A DNA stretch of 64,000 nt from Streptomyces liliifuscus (GTDB lineage: Bacteria > Actinomycetota > Actinomycetes > Streptomycetales > Streptomycetaceae): contig NZ_CP066831.1 in NCBI RefSeq assembly GCF_016598615.1, forward strand, positions 7,750,001 to 7,814,000, in the 5' to 3' direction. Positions 16,581 to 25,237 of this stretch are shown piece by piece; the first letter of the stretch is position 1; each line of letters begins with the position of its first letter. The notes beneath the pieces were generated by a model. That model was not told the DNA's origin and ran no database searches. It saw nothing but the letters and a program-made list of their open reading frames with translations. Position numbers and translations under genes: made by a program.

Positions 16581-16766
16581 GCCCGCTCCCCCTCGGTGCC
16601 GCTGCCAGTCAGCCACAGCTCGGCCGCCGGGACAAGAACGACGCAGCGCGGGGAGATGGCTCTGTTCGAATTTGTGCCGCCTCACGCACATCTCGCAAAC
16701 CAGGGGTGACACGGCGCCAATTGCCTTGCCCACCTGGGCATTTGCTGGACGTCCTGGGCTCGCTGA

Positions 16767-16794
16767 TTGTCAGTGGTGGCCGGTAAACTATAAG
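16767..16794 (+). promoter_or_regulatory. Predicted vegetative promoter
   Basis: TTGTCA (16767-16772), 16 bases, TATAAG (16789-16794), about 60 bases upstream of the GTG of the 102-residue protein. It sits in the 276-base gap 16581-16856, which otherwise holds only the leader of the neighbouring minus-strand gene. Confidence 0.6.
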
Positions 16795-16856
16795 TAGTGT
16801 TCGAGGGGGCCGCCGGAGAGGCCGGACGGTTCCCTGACCGCGACAGGAGGATGCCT

Positions 16857-17165
16857 GTGCCCGCTGCCGCACTCAGCCCGCTGCCCACCCAGTCCACATC
16901 CAAGAGGGCGGTCCTGCTCGACCTGCCGTACGAGCCCGTCGAGAAGCGTCCGCTGCCACCGGGCCGCCCGCGCGACTGGTACGTGACGCACAACCGCCGT
17001 CTGAAGGCGATGCGACTCGCGATCGCCCTCCTCGACTCGGGTGTGTACGTACCGAACCAGGCCCGCAACGAGAAGATCCGCAGCACGGCCCAACTCATCG
17101 GAATCCACCCGCCGTCGGACACCACGTGCCACATGGTCCGAGCCCTGATGAGGTACGCCCGCTGA
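16857..17165 (+). CDS. Conserved actinobacterial hypothetical protein
   Basis: 102 residues. GTG 16857 is chosen because AGGAGG is six bases upstream; the overlapping ATG 16851 would have no gap. The second half, RDWYVTHNRRLKAMRLAIALLD, then KIRSTAQLIGIHPPSDTTCHMVRALMRYAR, is basic and helical and could be a small nucleic-acid-binding fold, but I recognise no family. It ends at a terminator hairpin shared with the convergent winged-helix gene. Confidence 0.75.
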   Translation: MPAAALSPLPTQSTSKRAVLLDLPYEPVEKRPLPPGRPRDWYVTHNRRLKAMRLAIALLDSGVYVPNQARNEKIRSTAQLIGIHPPSDTTCHMVRALMRYAR

Positions 17166-17172
17166 GCTCACT

Positions 17173-17214
17173 CCCGGTGCGCCGCCCGTTTGTCGGGGCG
17201 GACGGCGCACCGGG
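17173..17214. terminator. Bidirectional terminator
   Basis: CCCGGTGCGCCG (17173-17184) and CGGCGCACCGGG (17203-17214), perfect 12-bp arms between convergent genes, with a further small hairpin in the loop. Confidence 0.75.
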
Positions 17215-17265
17215 TCGTGGCCCTGAGGCGTGCGCGACGAGTCGGCGGCGTGGCGGCTGCCGGCG

Positions 17266-18450
17266 TCAGGCCGACGCCAACTCCCGTTCCAGCGGCGTCC
17301 GGAAGCGCGGGGTCACCCGGGTGGGGCCCACCCAGGCGTGCAGCCGCGCGGCCTCCGCCTCGATCGCCTCCCGTGCCTCGCGGCCCACGCCCTCGGTGTC
17401 CAGCAGCCGCCAGGCGATCTCGCCGTCGGGCCGCTGGGCCCACCCGCCGACGATCCGCCCGTCCCACCACACGGTGGGCCCGATGTTCCCGCTGCGGTCG
17501 AAGAGCGCGGACCGCAGCTCCTGCGGGCAGTACCAGTCCCGCTCCTGCCATCCCATGGCCGTCGGATCCAGGCCCGGCAGCAGCGCGGCCCACGGCTCGG
17601 CCGCCCCGACCGGCTCCACCGCGTCGGCGAGGACGTGTCCGACGCCCTCGTCCACCGACACGGTCACCGTCCCCACCGCCTTGAGCGCGCTCCGTACGTC
17701 GGTGACCTTCCAGCCCGTCCACCACTTCAGGTCCGCCTCTGTGGCCGGCCCGCACGCGCGGAGCCACCGCCGCACGAGCTCCGCCTGAGCCTCGGCGACC
17801 GGCAGTTCGAGGGAGGGAGGGGCCACCGCCCACCGGAACTGCGTGGACGTCCATGAGCCCAGCGGCCGCCCCCGTACGACCCGGCCCTCGACCCCCAGCA
17901 CCCTCAACAGCCGCGAGGAGACGGTGTGCACGCCCTCGTAGCTCTTCCCCGCCGCGTACGCGAACTGTTCCCTCAACCGGGGCTCGTCCTGGGCCAGTTC
18001 CACCGCGGTGGCCTCCCCGCGCCGGGCCAGCGCGGCCAGCGCGGACGCCTCCACCTCCGCGAGCCACCGCGCGTCCGGTGCCCCCGCCTTGGCCATGTCC
18101 TTGATCAGCGCGGCCCGAGCCCGCGCGGCGACGGCGAGCCCGGTGGACGCGTGCACGACCGGGACGAGCCCGGTGGGGAACACGAACACGGTGTGCCGCA
18201 TGCCGTGCATCCGTACCAGCGTCCGGTCCTCGTACAGCGCGCGTTCCGTCTCCGGCACGGTCTTCGCCGCGTCCGCCAGACGCGCGCCCACGGCGAGGAA
18301 GACGCTCGCGGGATCCGTGCCGTGCAGCGCCACCAGCGATTCCGCGACCTCCTCCGGCGAGTCCGCCCGCGCGGCCCCGGCCAACCGCTGCCCGAAGGCC
18401 AGCCGGGCCCGCCGCTCCGCCACCTCGATGTACCGCAGCTGTCCGCTCAC
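17266..18450 (-). CDS. HTH_42 winged-helix protein (AlkZ/AlkX DNA-glycosylase superfamily, catalytic motif altered)
   Basis: 394 residues across the winged-helix fold typical of this family, ending in GLDPTAMGWQERDW and the WDGRIVGGW strand region. The family's catalytic Q-x-Q-type motif is replaced by LHGTDPASV at about residue 43, so base-excision activity is doubtful. It could be a DNA-binding or inactive paralogue. GTG 18450 with AGGGGATCGA just upstream. It converges on the 102-residue hypothetical gene. Confidence 0.75.
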   Translation of the reverse strand: MSGQLRYIEVAERRARLAFGQRLAGAARADSPEEVAESLVALHGTDPASVFLAVGARLADAAKTVPETERALYEDRTLVRMHGMRHTVFVFPTGLVPVVHASTGLAVAARARAALIKDMAKAGAPDARWLAEVEASALAALARRGEATAVELAQDEPRLREQFAYAAGKSYEGVHTVSSRLLRVLGVEGRVVRGRPLGSWTSTQFRWAVAPPSLELPVAEAQAELVRRWLRACGPATEADLKWWTGWKVTDVRSALKAVGTVTVSVDEGVGHVLADAVEPVGAAEPWAALLPGLDPTAMGWQERDWYCPQELRSALFDRSGNIGPTVWWDGRIVGGWAQRPDGEIAWRLLDTEGVGREAREAIEAEAARLHAWVGPTRVTPRFRTPLERELASA

Positions 18451-18716
18451 TCGATCCCCTGTGTCGCTCCGTAGCCGTGCCCTGCGCCGTCCGGTACCGG
18501 CCCCGCCCCTGGATTCTCGCCCCGAGCACCGATTTTGTTCGACTTCAGGAGTTCTGTGAGCGTTCGCCCCCAGAAGCTGGCGTTATTCGTTTCCGTCGGA
18601 CAGGCATCACCCGGCATCCTGAGGGCTACTCTCAACGCACCGACGGACGGGCGCCCGCCCCCAGTGCCGCGTCGGACATCTCAAGGTCCCACCACCCACG
18701 CACAAGGAGACCCATC

Positions 18717-18995
18717 ATGGGTACCTTGGTCATTTTGGCGATCCTCGCTCTGGTCGTCCTCGGTTTCAACAACCCGGTCTGGTGGCTCGCCGGAGCCGCC
18801 CTGCTCTATCTGCACTTCCGCTACGGCCGTACCGGCCAGGGGACGACGGGCTCCTCGTCGCCCCGCGGGGCCGGTTCGCCGGTCCGCGGCGACAACGACT
18901 ACCGCGCCTACCGCCAGCGCCGCGACCAGCAGGCCAGGTGGGAGCGCCGCTACCGCCGCGAACGCCCCTGGATGACCCGCCAGAAGCGGAACTAG
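18717..18995 (+). CDS. Small single-pass membrane protein
   Basis: 92 residues from ATG 18717 (AAGGAG nine bases upstream). The N-terminus is a transmembrane region (LVILAILALVVLGF, then a second hydrophobic stretch WWLAGAALLYLHF), so it may be a hairpin or one to two passes. The C-terminal half is very basic and soluble (RQRRDQQARWERRYRRERPWM) and probably faces the cytoplasm. Function unknown. A 266-base promoter-bearing gap precedes it (18451-18716), in which I see no other feature. Confidence 0.75.
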   Translation: MGTLVILAILALVVLGFNNPVWWLAGAALLYLHFRYGRTGQGTTGSSSPRGAGSPVRGDNDYRAYRQRRDQQARWERRYRRERPWMTRQKRN

Positions 18996-19021
18996 CCAGG
19001 AGCGGCCGGCTCAGGGACGCG

Positions 19022-19600
19022 CTAGCCCAGGCCCGGCGCTCCCCACAGCGGGAACCACCGGCCCAGGTCCTGCTCCACCCGCAGGTCGTTGCCGAGAGCC
19101 GCCCTGATCTGCAGCTCCAGCGCGTTGTCGCGCCGCCGGCCGTCACCGGGCAGCGGCGCGAACGGGTAGAAGGTCCCGCGCTTGTAGAGATAGACGAGCC
19201 CGAGCCGCCGCCCGTCGACGTGGTGGAACCCGACCACCGAGCACAGCAGTTGAGGGCCGAACCCGCTGCCCTCCAGCGTGCTGTTCACCGCGTGCAGATC
19301 ACCGACGAGCGCGGGCAGATCGTCCGGCTCCCGCCGCGACACCAGCCAGGTGTACCCGTAGTCGTCCCGGCTCACCTCCACCGGCGGCTCCGAGTCCGCG
19401 TCGAGCAGCTCCCGCACGTCCTCCCGTACGTCGTCGAAGGCGGCCCCCTCGACGGACGCGAAGCACACCGAACCGTGCCCGGTCGGTGTGAACCCGGCCG
19501 CCGCCTCCAGTGTCACGGCGGCCGACGGCAGCCCGAATAGCTGGTCGAGATCGGGCGCGACGGGCCTGCTGCGGCCGAGGAGGATGTCGAGGAGCCCCAT
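19022..19600 (-). CDS. pspAB: PspA-associated protein PspAB
   Basis: 192 residues beginning MGLLDILLGRSRP, the N-terminus of proteins annotated as PspA-associated PspAB in actinobacteria. It has no transmembrane segment or catalytic motif. It starts two bases after the htpX-type stop, so the two form one operon in the same direction. PspA itself begins at 63585 in this window. The pair probably serves envelope-stress response; the molecular role of PspAB is not known. Confidence 0.8.
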   Translation of the reverse strand: MGLLDILLGRSRPVAPDLDQLFGLPSAAVTLEAAAGFTPTGHGSVCFASVEGAAFDDVREDVRELLDADSEPPVEVSRDDYGYTWLVSRREPDDLPALVGDLHAVNSTLEGSGFGPQLLCSVVGFHHVDGRRLGLVYLYKRGTFYPFAPLPGDGRRRDNALELQIRAALGNDLRVEQDLGRWFPLWGAPGLG

Positions 19601-19602
19601 GC

Positions 19603-20538
19603 TCAGCCCGCCTTCCCGGGCGCCGGCGCCTCACCCAACTCGCCGGAGATACGGCCGAGTTGATCAAGCCGGTCCTCCAGGCTCGGGTGCGTCGACAGCA
19701 GGGAGGAGAAGAGCTGCCGGCCGCCCGGCGCGGCACCGAACGCGGGCGTGAAGTAGAAGGCGTTGAAGGCCTGCGCGGTCCGCAGATCACGCGTGGGGAT
19801 CTTCGCGATGTCCCCGGTCAGCTTGGTCAGCGCGGAGGCCAGCGCCGAAGGACGCCCGGTGAGCATGGCCCCGGCCCGGTCGGCGGCCAGCTCGCGGTAC
19901 CGGGACAGGGCCCGGATGAGCAGGAAGCTGAGCGCGTAGACGGCCGCGGACACCGCCATCACCGTCATCAGGACGACGACCGTGTTCTGGTCCTTGCGCC
20001 CCCGCCCGCCGAACACCTGCGAGTAGAGGGTGAAACGCACGACGAGCCCGGCGAGCACTCCCAGGAACGAGGCCACCGTGATCACCGCGACATCGCGGTG
20101 CGCCACATGCGACAGCTCATGGGCGAGTACGCCCTCCAGCTCGGCCGGGTCGAGCCGCCGCAGCAGCCCGGTCGTCACGCAGATCGCGGCGTGGTCGGCG
20201 TTGCGCCCGGTGGCGAAGGCGTTCGGCATCTCCATGTCGGAGACGGCGACCACGGGCTTCGGCATGTCGGCGGTCGCGCAGAGCCGGTCGATCACCCCGT
20301 GCAGCTGCGGATACTCCTCGCGCTCGACGACCCGCCCGTGCATCGCGTACAGCGCGATCCGGTCCGAGAACCAGTACTGCGCGCCGAGCAGCGCCGCGGC
20401 GATCACCACGACCAGCACCCAGGACTTCAGCAGCACGATCAGCACGGCCACGAAGGCCACGTACAGCAGCCCGAGGAGGAACAGCGTGATGCCCATCCTC
20501 GCGGTCAGTCCCCGGTCGGCCCGGAAGCGGCTCTGCAT
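19603..20538 (-). CDS. htpX: HtpX-type M48 membrane metalloprotease
   Basis: 311 residues from ATG 20538 (GAGGTG upstream). Four membrane segments surround the zinc site HELSH in VLAHELSHVAHRDV; the third ligand Glu is near YRELAADR. M48/HtpX proteases degrade misfolded membrane proteins at the cytoplasmic membrane. It is paired with PspAB two bases downstream, giving a stress-linked operon. An in-frame upstream ATG would add residues unlike the family N-terminus, so the later start is chosen. Confidence 0.9.
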   Translation of the reverse strand: MQSRFRADRGLTARMGITLFLLGLLYVAFVAVLIVLLKSWVLVVVIAAALLGAQYWFSDRIALYAMHGRVVEREEYPQLHGVIDRLCATADMPKPVVAVSDMEMPNAFATGRNADHAAICVTTGLLRRLDPAELEGVLAHELSHVAHRDVAVITVASFLGVLAGLVVRFTLYSQVFGGRGRKDQNTVVVLMTVMAVSAAVYALSFLLIRALSRYRELAADRAGAMLTGRPSALASALTKLTGDIAKIPTRDLRTAQAFNAFYFTPAFGAAPGGRQLFSSLLSTHPSLEDRLDQLGRISGELGEAPAPGKAG

Positions 20539-20639
20539 ATCGATCACCTCGAAATCGGGCACTCGTCCCGATTCCAGTGTGCACCCGGGCATTTCCACGA
20601 ATGGATCTGGATCAGTCCTCCACCAGGCAAAGAACGACA

Positions 20640-20676
20640 AAGCCCTGTCACTGCCCGAGGGGCGGTGACAGGGCTT
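20640..20676 (-). terminator. glnA terminator
   Basis: AAGCCCTGTCAC (20640-20651) and GTGACAGGGCTT (20665-20676): a perfect 12-bp stem and 13-base loop, just beyond the glnA stop. Confidence 0.8.
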
Positions 20677-20725
20677 CGTTCGTCAGCCGTGACGCGCTAC
20701 GCGTACGTGTCGGTCACGGAGTCGA

Positions 20726-22135
20726 TCACACGTCGTAGTAGAGCTCGAACTCGTGCGGGTGCGGACGCAGCTGCAGCGGAGCGATCTCGTTGGTGCGCTT
20801 GTAGTCGATCCACGTCTCGATCAGGTCGGGCGTGAAGACGTTGCCCGCGAGCAGGAACTCGTGGTCGGCCTCAAGCCGGTCCAGGACGGCCGGGAGGGAG
20901 GTCGGGACCTGGGCGACACCCGCGTGCTCCTCGGGGGCCAGCTCGTAGAGGTCCTTGTCGATCGGCTCGGCCGGCTCGATCTTGTTCTTGATGCCGTCGA
21001 GACCCGCGAGCAGCAGCGCCGAGAAGGCGAGGTACGGGTTGCCGGAGGAGTCGGGCGCGCGGAACTCGACGCGCTTGGCCTTCGGGTTCGAGCCCGTGAT
21101 CGGGATACGCATGGCCGCGGAGCGGTTGCGCTGCGAGTAGACCAGGTTGATCGGGGCCTCGAAGCCCGGGACCAGGCGGTGGTACGAGTTCACCGTCGGG
21201 TTGGTGAAGGCCAGCAGCGACGGGGCGTGCTTGAGGATGCCGCCGATGTAGTAGCGGGCGGTGTCCGACAGGCCCGCGTAGCCGGCCTCGTCGTAGAACA
21301 GCGGGTCGCCGTTCGTCCACAGCGACTGGTGGACGTGCATGCCCGAGCCGTTGTCACCGAAGATCGGCTTCGGCATGAAGGTCGCGGTCTTGCCGTTGCG
21401 CCAGGCGACGTTCTTCACGATGTACTTGAAGAGCTGGAGGTCGTCGGCCGCGGCGAGCAGCGTGTTGAACTTGTAGTTGATCTCGGCCTGGCCGGCGGTG
21501 CCCACCTCGTGGTGCTGGCGCTCGACCTGGAGGCCGGACTTGGCCAGCTCCAGGGAGATCTCGGCACGGAGGTCGGCGAAGTGGTCGACCGGCGGGGTCG
21601 GGAAGTAACCGCCCTTGTAGCGGACCTTGTAGCCGCGGTTGTCCTCGATGGCGCCGGTGTTCCAGGCGCCCGCCTCGGAGTCGATGTGGTAGAAGGACTC
21701 GTTCGACTTGGTCTCGAAGCGCACGCTGTCGAAGACGTAGAACTCGGCCTCGGGGCCGAAGTACGCGGTGTCGGCGATGCCGGTCGACGCGAGGTACGCC
21801 TCGGCCTTCTTCGCCACGTTGCGCGGGTCACGGGAGTACTGCTCGCCCGTGATCGGGTCGTGGATGAAGAAGTTGATGTTGACCGTCTTGTCGCGGCGGA
21901 AGGGGTCGACGCGCGCGGTGGACAGGTCGGCGCGGAGCGCCATGTCGGACTCGTGGATGGCCTGGAAGCCGCGGATGGAGGAGCCGTCGAAGGCCAGTTC
22001 CTCGGTCGGGTCGAAGGCCTCTGCCGGCAGCGTGAAGTGCTGCATCACACCCGGCAGGTCGCAGAAGCGGACATCGACGAACTTGACGTCTTCGTCCTTG
22101 ATGAACTTCTTGGCCTCGTCGGCGTTCTGGAACAT
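20726..22135 (-). CDS. glnA: Glutamine synthetase type I
   Basis: 469 residues. Dodecameric GSI catalysing ATP-dependent amidation of glutamate. Motifs: LAFDGSSIRGF, YFGPEAEFYVFD, the Glu/metal region NGSGMHVHQSLW, and NRSAAMRIPITGS. The adenylylation Tyr is present in KDLYELAPEE, so GlnE-type post-translational control is possible. ATG 22135 begins MFQNADEAKKF, the family N-terminus. A GlnR box lies about 100 bases upstream, pairing its control with glnII. Confidence 0.98.
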   Translation of the reverse strand: MFQNADEAKKFIKDEDVKFVDVRFCDLPGVMQHFTLPAEAFDPTEELAFDGSSIRGFQAIHESDMALRADLSTARVDPFRRDKTVNINFFIHDPITGEQYSRDPRNVAKKAEAYLASTGIADTAYFGPEAEFYVFDSVRFETKSNESFYHIDSEAGAWNTGAIEDNRGYKVRYKGGYFPTPPVDHFADLRAEISLELAKSGLQVERQHHEVGTAGQAEINYKFNTLLAAADDLQLFKYIVKNVAWRNGKTATFMPKPIFGDNGSGMHVHQSLWTNGDPLFYDEAGYAGLSDTARYYIGGILKHAPSLLAFTNPTVNSYHRLVPGFEAPINLVYSQRNRSAAMRIPITGSNPKAKRVEFRAPDSSGNPYLAFSALLLAGLDGIKNKIEPAEPIDKDLYELAPEEHAGVAQVPTSLPAVLDRLEADHEFLLAGNVFTPDLIETWIDYKRTNEIAPLQLRPHPHEFELYYDV

Positions 22136-22233
22136 CCAGCTCCTCCTACTCCCGCTCACTGTGGACCGGGGTGGTAGTTCGTTCGTGCGGCCAGTGCGGT
22201 GGCACACGCTGAGCCCGACCTTAGGGACGGGTG

Positions 22234-22271
22234 ATTTCTCAAGCGTGACCCATTTGTTTCGCCCAAGTTAA
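22234..22271 (-). promoter_or_regulatory. GlnR operator upstream of glnA
   Basis: On the minus strand: TTAAC-n6-GAAAC-n6-GTCAC-n6-GAAAT, four pentamers spaced by exactly six bases. It is closer to consensus (gTnAC-n6-GaAAC) than the glnII site. Confidence 0.9.
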
Positions 22272-22334
22272 CCGGACCCGGCCCGGAACACCCCACCTGT
22301 ACGCGTGCCAAAACGGGCGCAGTACCGTGGACGG

Positions 22335-22802
22335 GTGGACAACAGGCAAGCAATCGGATCGTGGCTCTCCGGACCCCGCGCGGCCGCGGAGGAAGCCGGT
22401 GCCGACTTCGGATACCGCGGCGAACAGCTGGGTCTGCCCGAGTCGGGCCCCGGCTCGATCGCCCGCCCCGGGAGGCGCCTTGGCGCCCTCGCCGTCGACT
22501 GGGGCCTGTGCCTCTTGATCGCATACGGCCTGATCACCGACGGCTACGGCCAGGCGACCGGCAACTGGGCGCTGGCCGTCTTCTTCGGCGTGAGCGTCCT
22601 GACCGTCGGCACGATCGGCTTCACCCCCGGCAAGCGCCTGTTCGGCCTCCGCGTCCTCGCGCTGGACACCGGCACGGTCAACCCGCTCCGCGCCCTCCTG
22701 CGCACGATCCTCCTGTGCGTCGCCCTCCCGGCGCTGATCTGGGACCGCGACGGCAGGGGCCTGCACGACCGCCTGGCCCGCACGGTCGAGGTCAGGATCT
22801 GA
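22335..22802 (+). CDS. RDD-family membrane protein
   Basis: 155 residues starting GTG 22335. It has the RDD signature and three to four hydrophobic segments (LGALAVDWGLCLLIAYGL, ALAVFFGVSVLTVGTIGF, LLRTILLCVALPALIW). TPGKRLFGLRVLALD and DRDGRGLHDRLA are family hallmarks. A TACCGT -10-like hexamer ends six bases before the GTG, so the transcript may be leaderless. RDD proteins are small envelope membrane proteins, some implicated in ion or osmotic transport; the role here is unknown. Confidence 0.85.
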   Translation: MDNRQAIGSWLSGPRAAAEEAGADFGYRGEQLGLPESGPGSIARPGRRLGALAVDWGLCLLIAYGLITDGYGQATGNWALAVFFGVSVLTVGTIGFTPGKRLFGLRVLALDTGTVNPLRALLRTILLCVALPALIWDRDGRGLHDRLARTVEVRI

Positions 22803-22815
22803 CGGATCCCGGTCC

Positions 22816-22865
22816 GTACGACGATGGGGGCGCCCGGAGTGATCCGGGCGCCCCCATCGTCGTAC
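22816..22865. terminator. Bidirectional terminator (23-bp perfect stem)
   Basis: Perfect 23-bp inverted repeat (22816-22838 with 22843-22865) around a GTGA loop, between the convergent RDD gene and the DUF4191 gene. Confidence 0.92.
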
Positions 22866-22896
22866 GCGGAGTGCGTCTTCGTCGTACGGGAGTGTG

Positions 22897-23598
22897 TCAG
22901 CGCATTTTCGGGCCGCCGCGCGGCATGCGCATGCCCTTGGGCATCGGGCCCTTGGGGAGTGGCATGTTCGACATGAGGTCGCCGAGCGCGCGCAACCGGT
23001 CGTTGGTCGCCGTGACCTGAGGACCGGACAGCACGCGGGGCAGCTTCAGCATCGTCGTGCGGAGCTTCTTGAGCTCGACCTGGCCCTCGCCCGTGCCGAC
23101 GAGGATGTCGTGCACCGGCACGTCCGCGACGATGCGGGCCATCTTCTTCTTCTCGGCGGCCAGCAGGCTCTTCACCCGGTTCGGGTTGCCCTCGGCGACC
23201 AGGACGATGCCGGCCTTGCCGACGGCCCGGTGGACCACGTCCTGGCTGCGGTTCATCGCCACCGCCGGGGTGGTCGTCCAGCCGCGCCCGACGTTGTCGA
23301 GCACCGCGGCGGCCGCACCCGGCTGGCCCTCCATCTGCCCGAACGCCGCACGCTCGGCCCGGCGTCCGAAGACGATCGCCGACGCGAGGAAGGCGAGCAG
23401 GAGGCCGAGAATGCCGAGATAGATCGGGTGCCCGATCAAGAAGCCGATCGCGAGGAAGACACCGAGGGTGCCGATTCCGACAGCCGCGAGCACAAGACCG
23501 ATCATCTTGTCGGCCTTGCGGGTCATCTTGTAAGTCAGGGCGATCTGCTTGAGTCGCCCGGGGTTCGCAGCGTCCGCTGCGGATTCCTTCCTCGCCAT
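22897..23598 (-). CDS. DUF4191 membrane protein
   Basis: 233 residues. Two adjacent transmembrane helices (IGLVLAAVGIGTLGVFLAIGF and YLGILGLLLAFLASAIVFG) at ~33-75 and a basic cytoplasmic C-terminal half ending MPKGMRMPRGGPKMR. DUF4191 genes commonly sit next to lipA in actinobacteria, as here with one small gene between. Function unknown; the long Lys/Arg-rich C-terminus suggests an anchor or assembly factor. Confidence 0.85.
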   Translation of the reverse strand: MARKESAADAANPGRLKQIALTYKMTRKADKMIGLVLAAVGIGTLGVFLAIGFLIGHPIYLGILGLLLAFLASAIVFGRRAERAAFGQMEGQPGAAAAVLDNVGRGWTTTPAVAMNRSQDVVHRAVGKAGIVLVAEGNPNRVKSLLAAEKKKMARIVADVPVHDILVGTGEGQVELKKLRTTMLKLPRVLSGPQVTATNDRLRALGDLMSNMPLPKGPMPKGMRMPRGGPKMR

Positions 23599-23655
23599 GC
23601 CGTGAAGTCTACGTGGCGTGGGAAGCGCCGACGACGGCGGTGCCGGGTCGGCGGC

Positions 23656-23856
23656 TCAGTGACGGCCGCTGAGGCTCTTCTCCAGCACGAGCTGGGCCTC
23701 GACGCGGTCCTTGGCGCGGCGGCGGTCCTCCAGGACGGAGGTCCAGGCGTTGCGGCGGGCGGTGCGCTGGCCGCTGCTCAGGAGCAGTGACTCGACGGCA
23801 CGGAGTGCATCGCCGAACGACGGAATCGGTGTGGCTCGTACGGGCGCGGTCTGCAT
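23656..23856 (-). CDS. Small conserved hypothetical protein
   Basis: 66 residues (MQTAPVRATPIPSFGDALRAVESLLLSSGQ...). Predicted mainly helical, basic in the middle (RRNAWTSVLEDRRRAKDR), with no known domain. It lies between lipA and the DUF4191 gene and has its own predicted promoter at 23929-23957, so it may be independently expressed. Reading it from ATG 23856 is preferred; a longer version would add an unsupported Pro-rich N-terminus. Confidence 0.65.
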   Translation of the reverse strand: MQTAPVRATPIPSFGDALRAVESLLLSSGQRTARRNAWTSVLEDRRRAKDRVEAQLVLEKSLSGRH

Positions 23857-23928
23857 GATGGAGGTCCCCCCTCGGGATGGCGGCTCTGGCCGGGGCTCTA
23901 CGTGGCGTAAGACCAGGGTCACTGAATG

Positions 23929-23957
23929 GTGTTACCAGGGCGTGACCGACCGGTCAA
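23929..23957 (-). promoter_or_regulatory. Predicted vegetative promoter
   Basis: On the minus strand: TTGACC (-35, 23952-23957), 17 bases, TAACAC (-10, 23929-23934), 73 bases upstream of the 66-residue protein's ATG, in the 302-base gap 23857-24158. Confidence 0.6.
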
Positions 23958-24119
23958 ACGCCAATGAAGCCTTGATGCGCGGGCCGAAAACACTGACGCG
24001 GCCCTGACGGTGCCCCCATCTGCGGGGACGGTCGGGACCGCGTCGTATTGGCCACTACCGGTGGGTAGTCGCTTGTGCTGGGATTCACACGCTTGCGTGG
24101 CACTGCGTGCCATCCCGCA

Positions 24120-24143
24120 GGTCGCGCGATGTCTCGCGCGACC
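24120..24143 (-). terminator. lipA terminator
   Basis: GGTCGCGCGA-TGTC-TCGCGCGACC, a perfect 10-bp stem with a four-base loop, just beyond the lipA stop. Confidence 0.8.
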
Positions 24144-24158
24144 CCGCCCCGCCTCGTC

Positions 24159-25124
24159 TCAGACGGCCTGCGAGGCGACGTACGAGCCCCGCTTCTCGAT
24201 CGCCATCTGGTACAGGCGGCCCGCGCGGTACGAGGAGCGGACCAGCGGGCCCGACATGACTCCGGAGAAGCCGATCTGGTCGGCCTCCTCCTTCAGCTCG
24301 ACGAACTCGTGCGGCTTCACCCAGCGCTCCACGGGGTGGTGGCGCACGGAGGGCCGCAGGTACTGCGTGATGGTGACGAGCTCGCAGCCGGCCTCGTGGA
24401 GCTGGCGCAGGGCCTCGCTGACCTCTTCACGGGTCTCGCCCATGCCGAGGATCAGGTTCGACTTCGTGACCAGACCGTAGTCGCGGGCGTCGGTGATGAC
24501 CTTCAGCGAGCGCTCGTAGCGGAAGCCCGGGCGGATGCGCTTGAAGATGCGGGGCACCGTCTCGACGTTGTGCGCGAACACCTCGGGCCGGGAGGAGAAG
24601 ACCTCGGCCAGCTGCTCGGGGACCGCGTTGAAGTCGGGGGCGAGGAGCTCGACCTTGGTGGGGCCGGTCTCGCGGTTCGCCGTCTGCGCGTGGATCTGGC
24701 GCACGGTCTCGGCGTACAGCCAGGCGCCGCCGTCCTCGAGGTCGTCGCGGGCGACGCCCGTGATGGTCGCGTAGTTGAGGTCCATGGTGACCACGGACTC
24801 GCCCACGCGGCGCGGCTCGTCCCGGTCCAGCGCCTCGGGCTTGCCCGTGTCGATCTGGCAGAAGTCGCAGCGCCTCGTGCACTGGTCGCCGCCGATGAGG
24901 AACGTGGCCTCGCGGTCTTCCCAGCACTCGTAGATGTTGGGGCAGCCTGCTTCCTGGCAGACCGTGTGCAGGCCCTCGCTCTTCACGAGGTTCTGCATCT
25001 TCGTGTACTCGGGGCCCATTTTCGCCCGGGTCTTGATCCACTCGGGCTTGCGCTCGATGGGGGTCTGGGCGTTCCGGACCTCCAGGCGCAGCATCTTGCG
25101 TCCGTCGGGTGCGACTGCGGACAC
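24159..25124 (-). CDS. lipA: Lipoyl synthase
   Basis: 321 residues. Radical-SAM enzyme inserting two sulfurs into octanoyl-protein to form lipoate. The N-terminal auxiliary cluster has three cysteines (CQEAGCPNIYEC), the radical-SAM CxxxCxxC is CTRRCDFC, and the C-terminus has the family RSSYRAGR. GTG 25124 with AGGGAG six bases upstream starts MSAVAPDGRKM, as in streptomycete LipA. It acts after the LipB octanoyl transfer and supplies the aceE/sucB complex. Confidence 0.98.
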   Translation of the reverse strand: MSAVAPDGRKMLRLEVRNAQTPIERKPEWIKTRAKMGPEYTKMQNLVKSEGLHTVCQEAGCPNIYECWEDREATFLIGGDQCTRRCDFCQIDTGKPEALDRDEPRRVGESVVTMDLNYATITGVARDDLEDGGAWLYAETVRQIHAQTANRETGPTKVELLAPDFNAVPEQLAEVFSSRPEVFAHNVETVPRIFKRIRPGFRYERSLKVITDARDYGLVTKSNLILGMGETREEVSEALRQLHEAGCELVTITQYLRPSVRHHPVERWVKPHEFVELKEEADQIGFSGVMSGPLVRSSYRAGRLYQMAIEKRGSYVASQAV

Positions 25125-25237
25125 ATCGGCTCCCTGTAGCTTCGATTCTTCGGCGTACACCAGGGTACGCCCGTTCGCTTCTCGGCCCCCGGGGTGGGCA
25201 ACCTTCGGGAGCGGGGGTGCATTCCCGGGGCTTTTCC

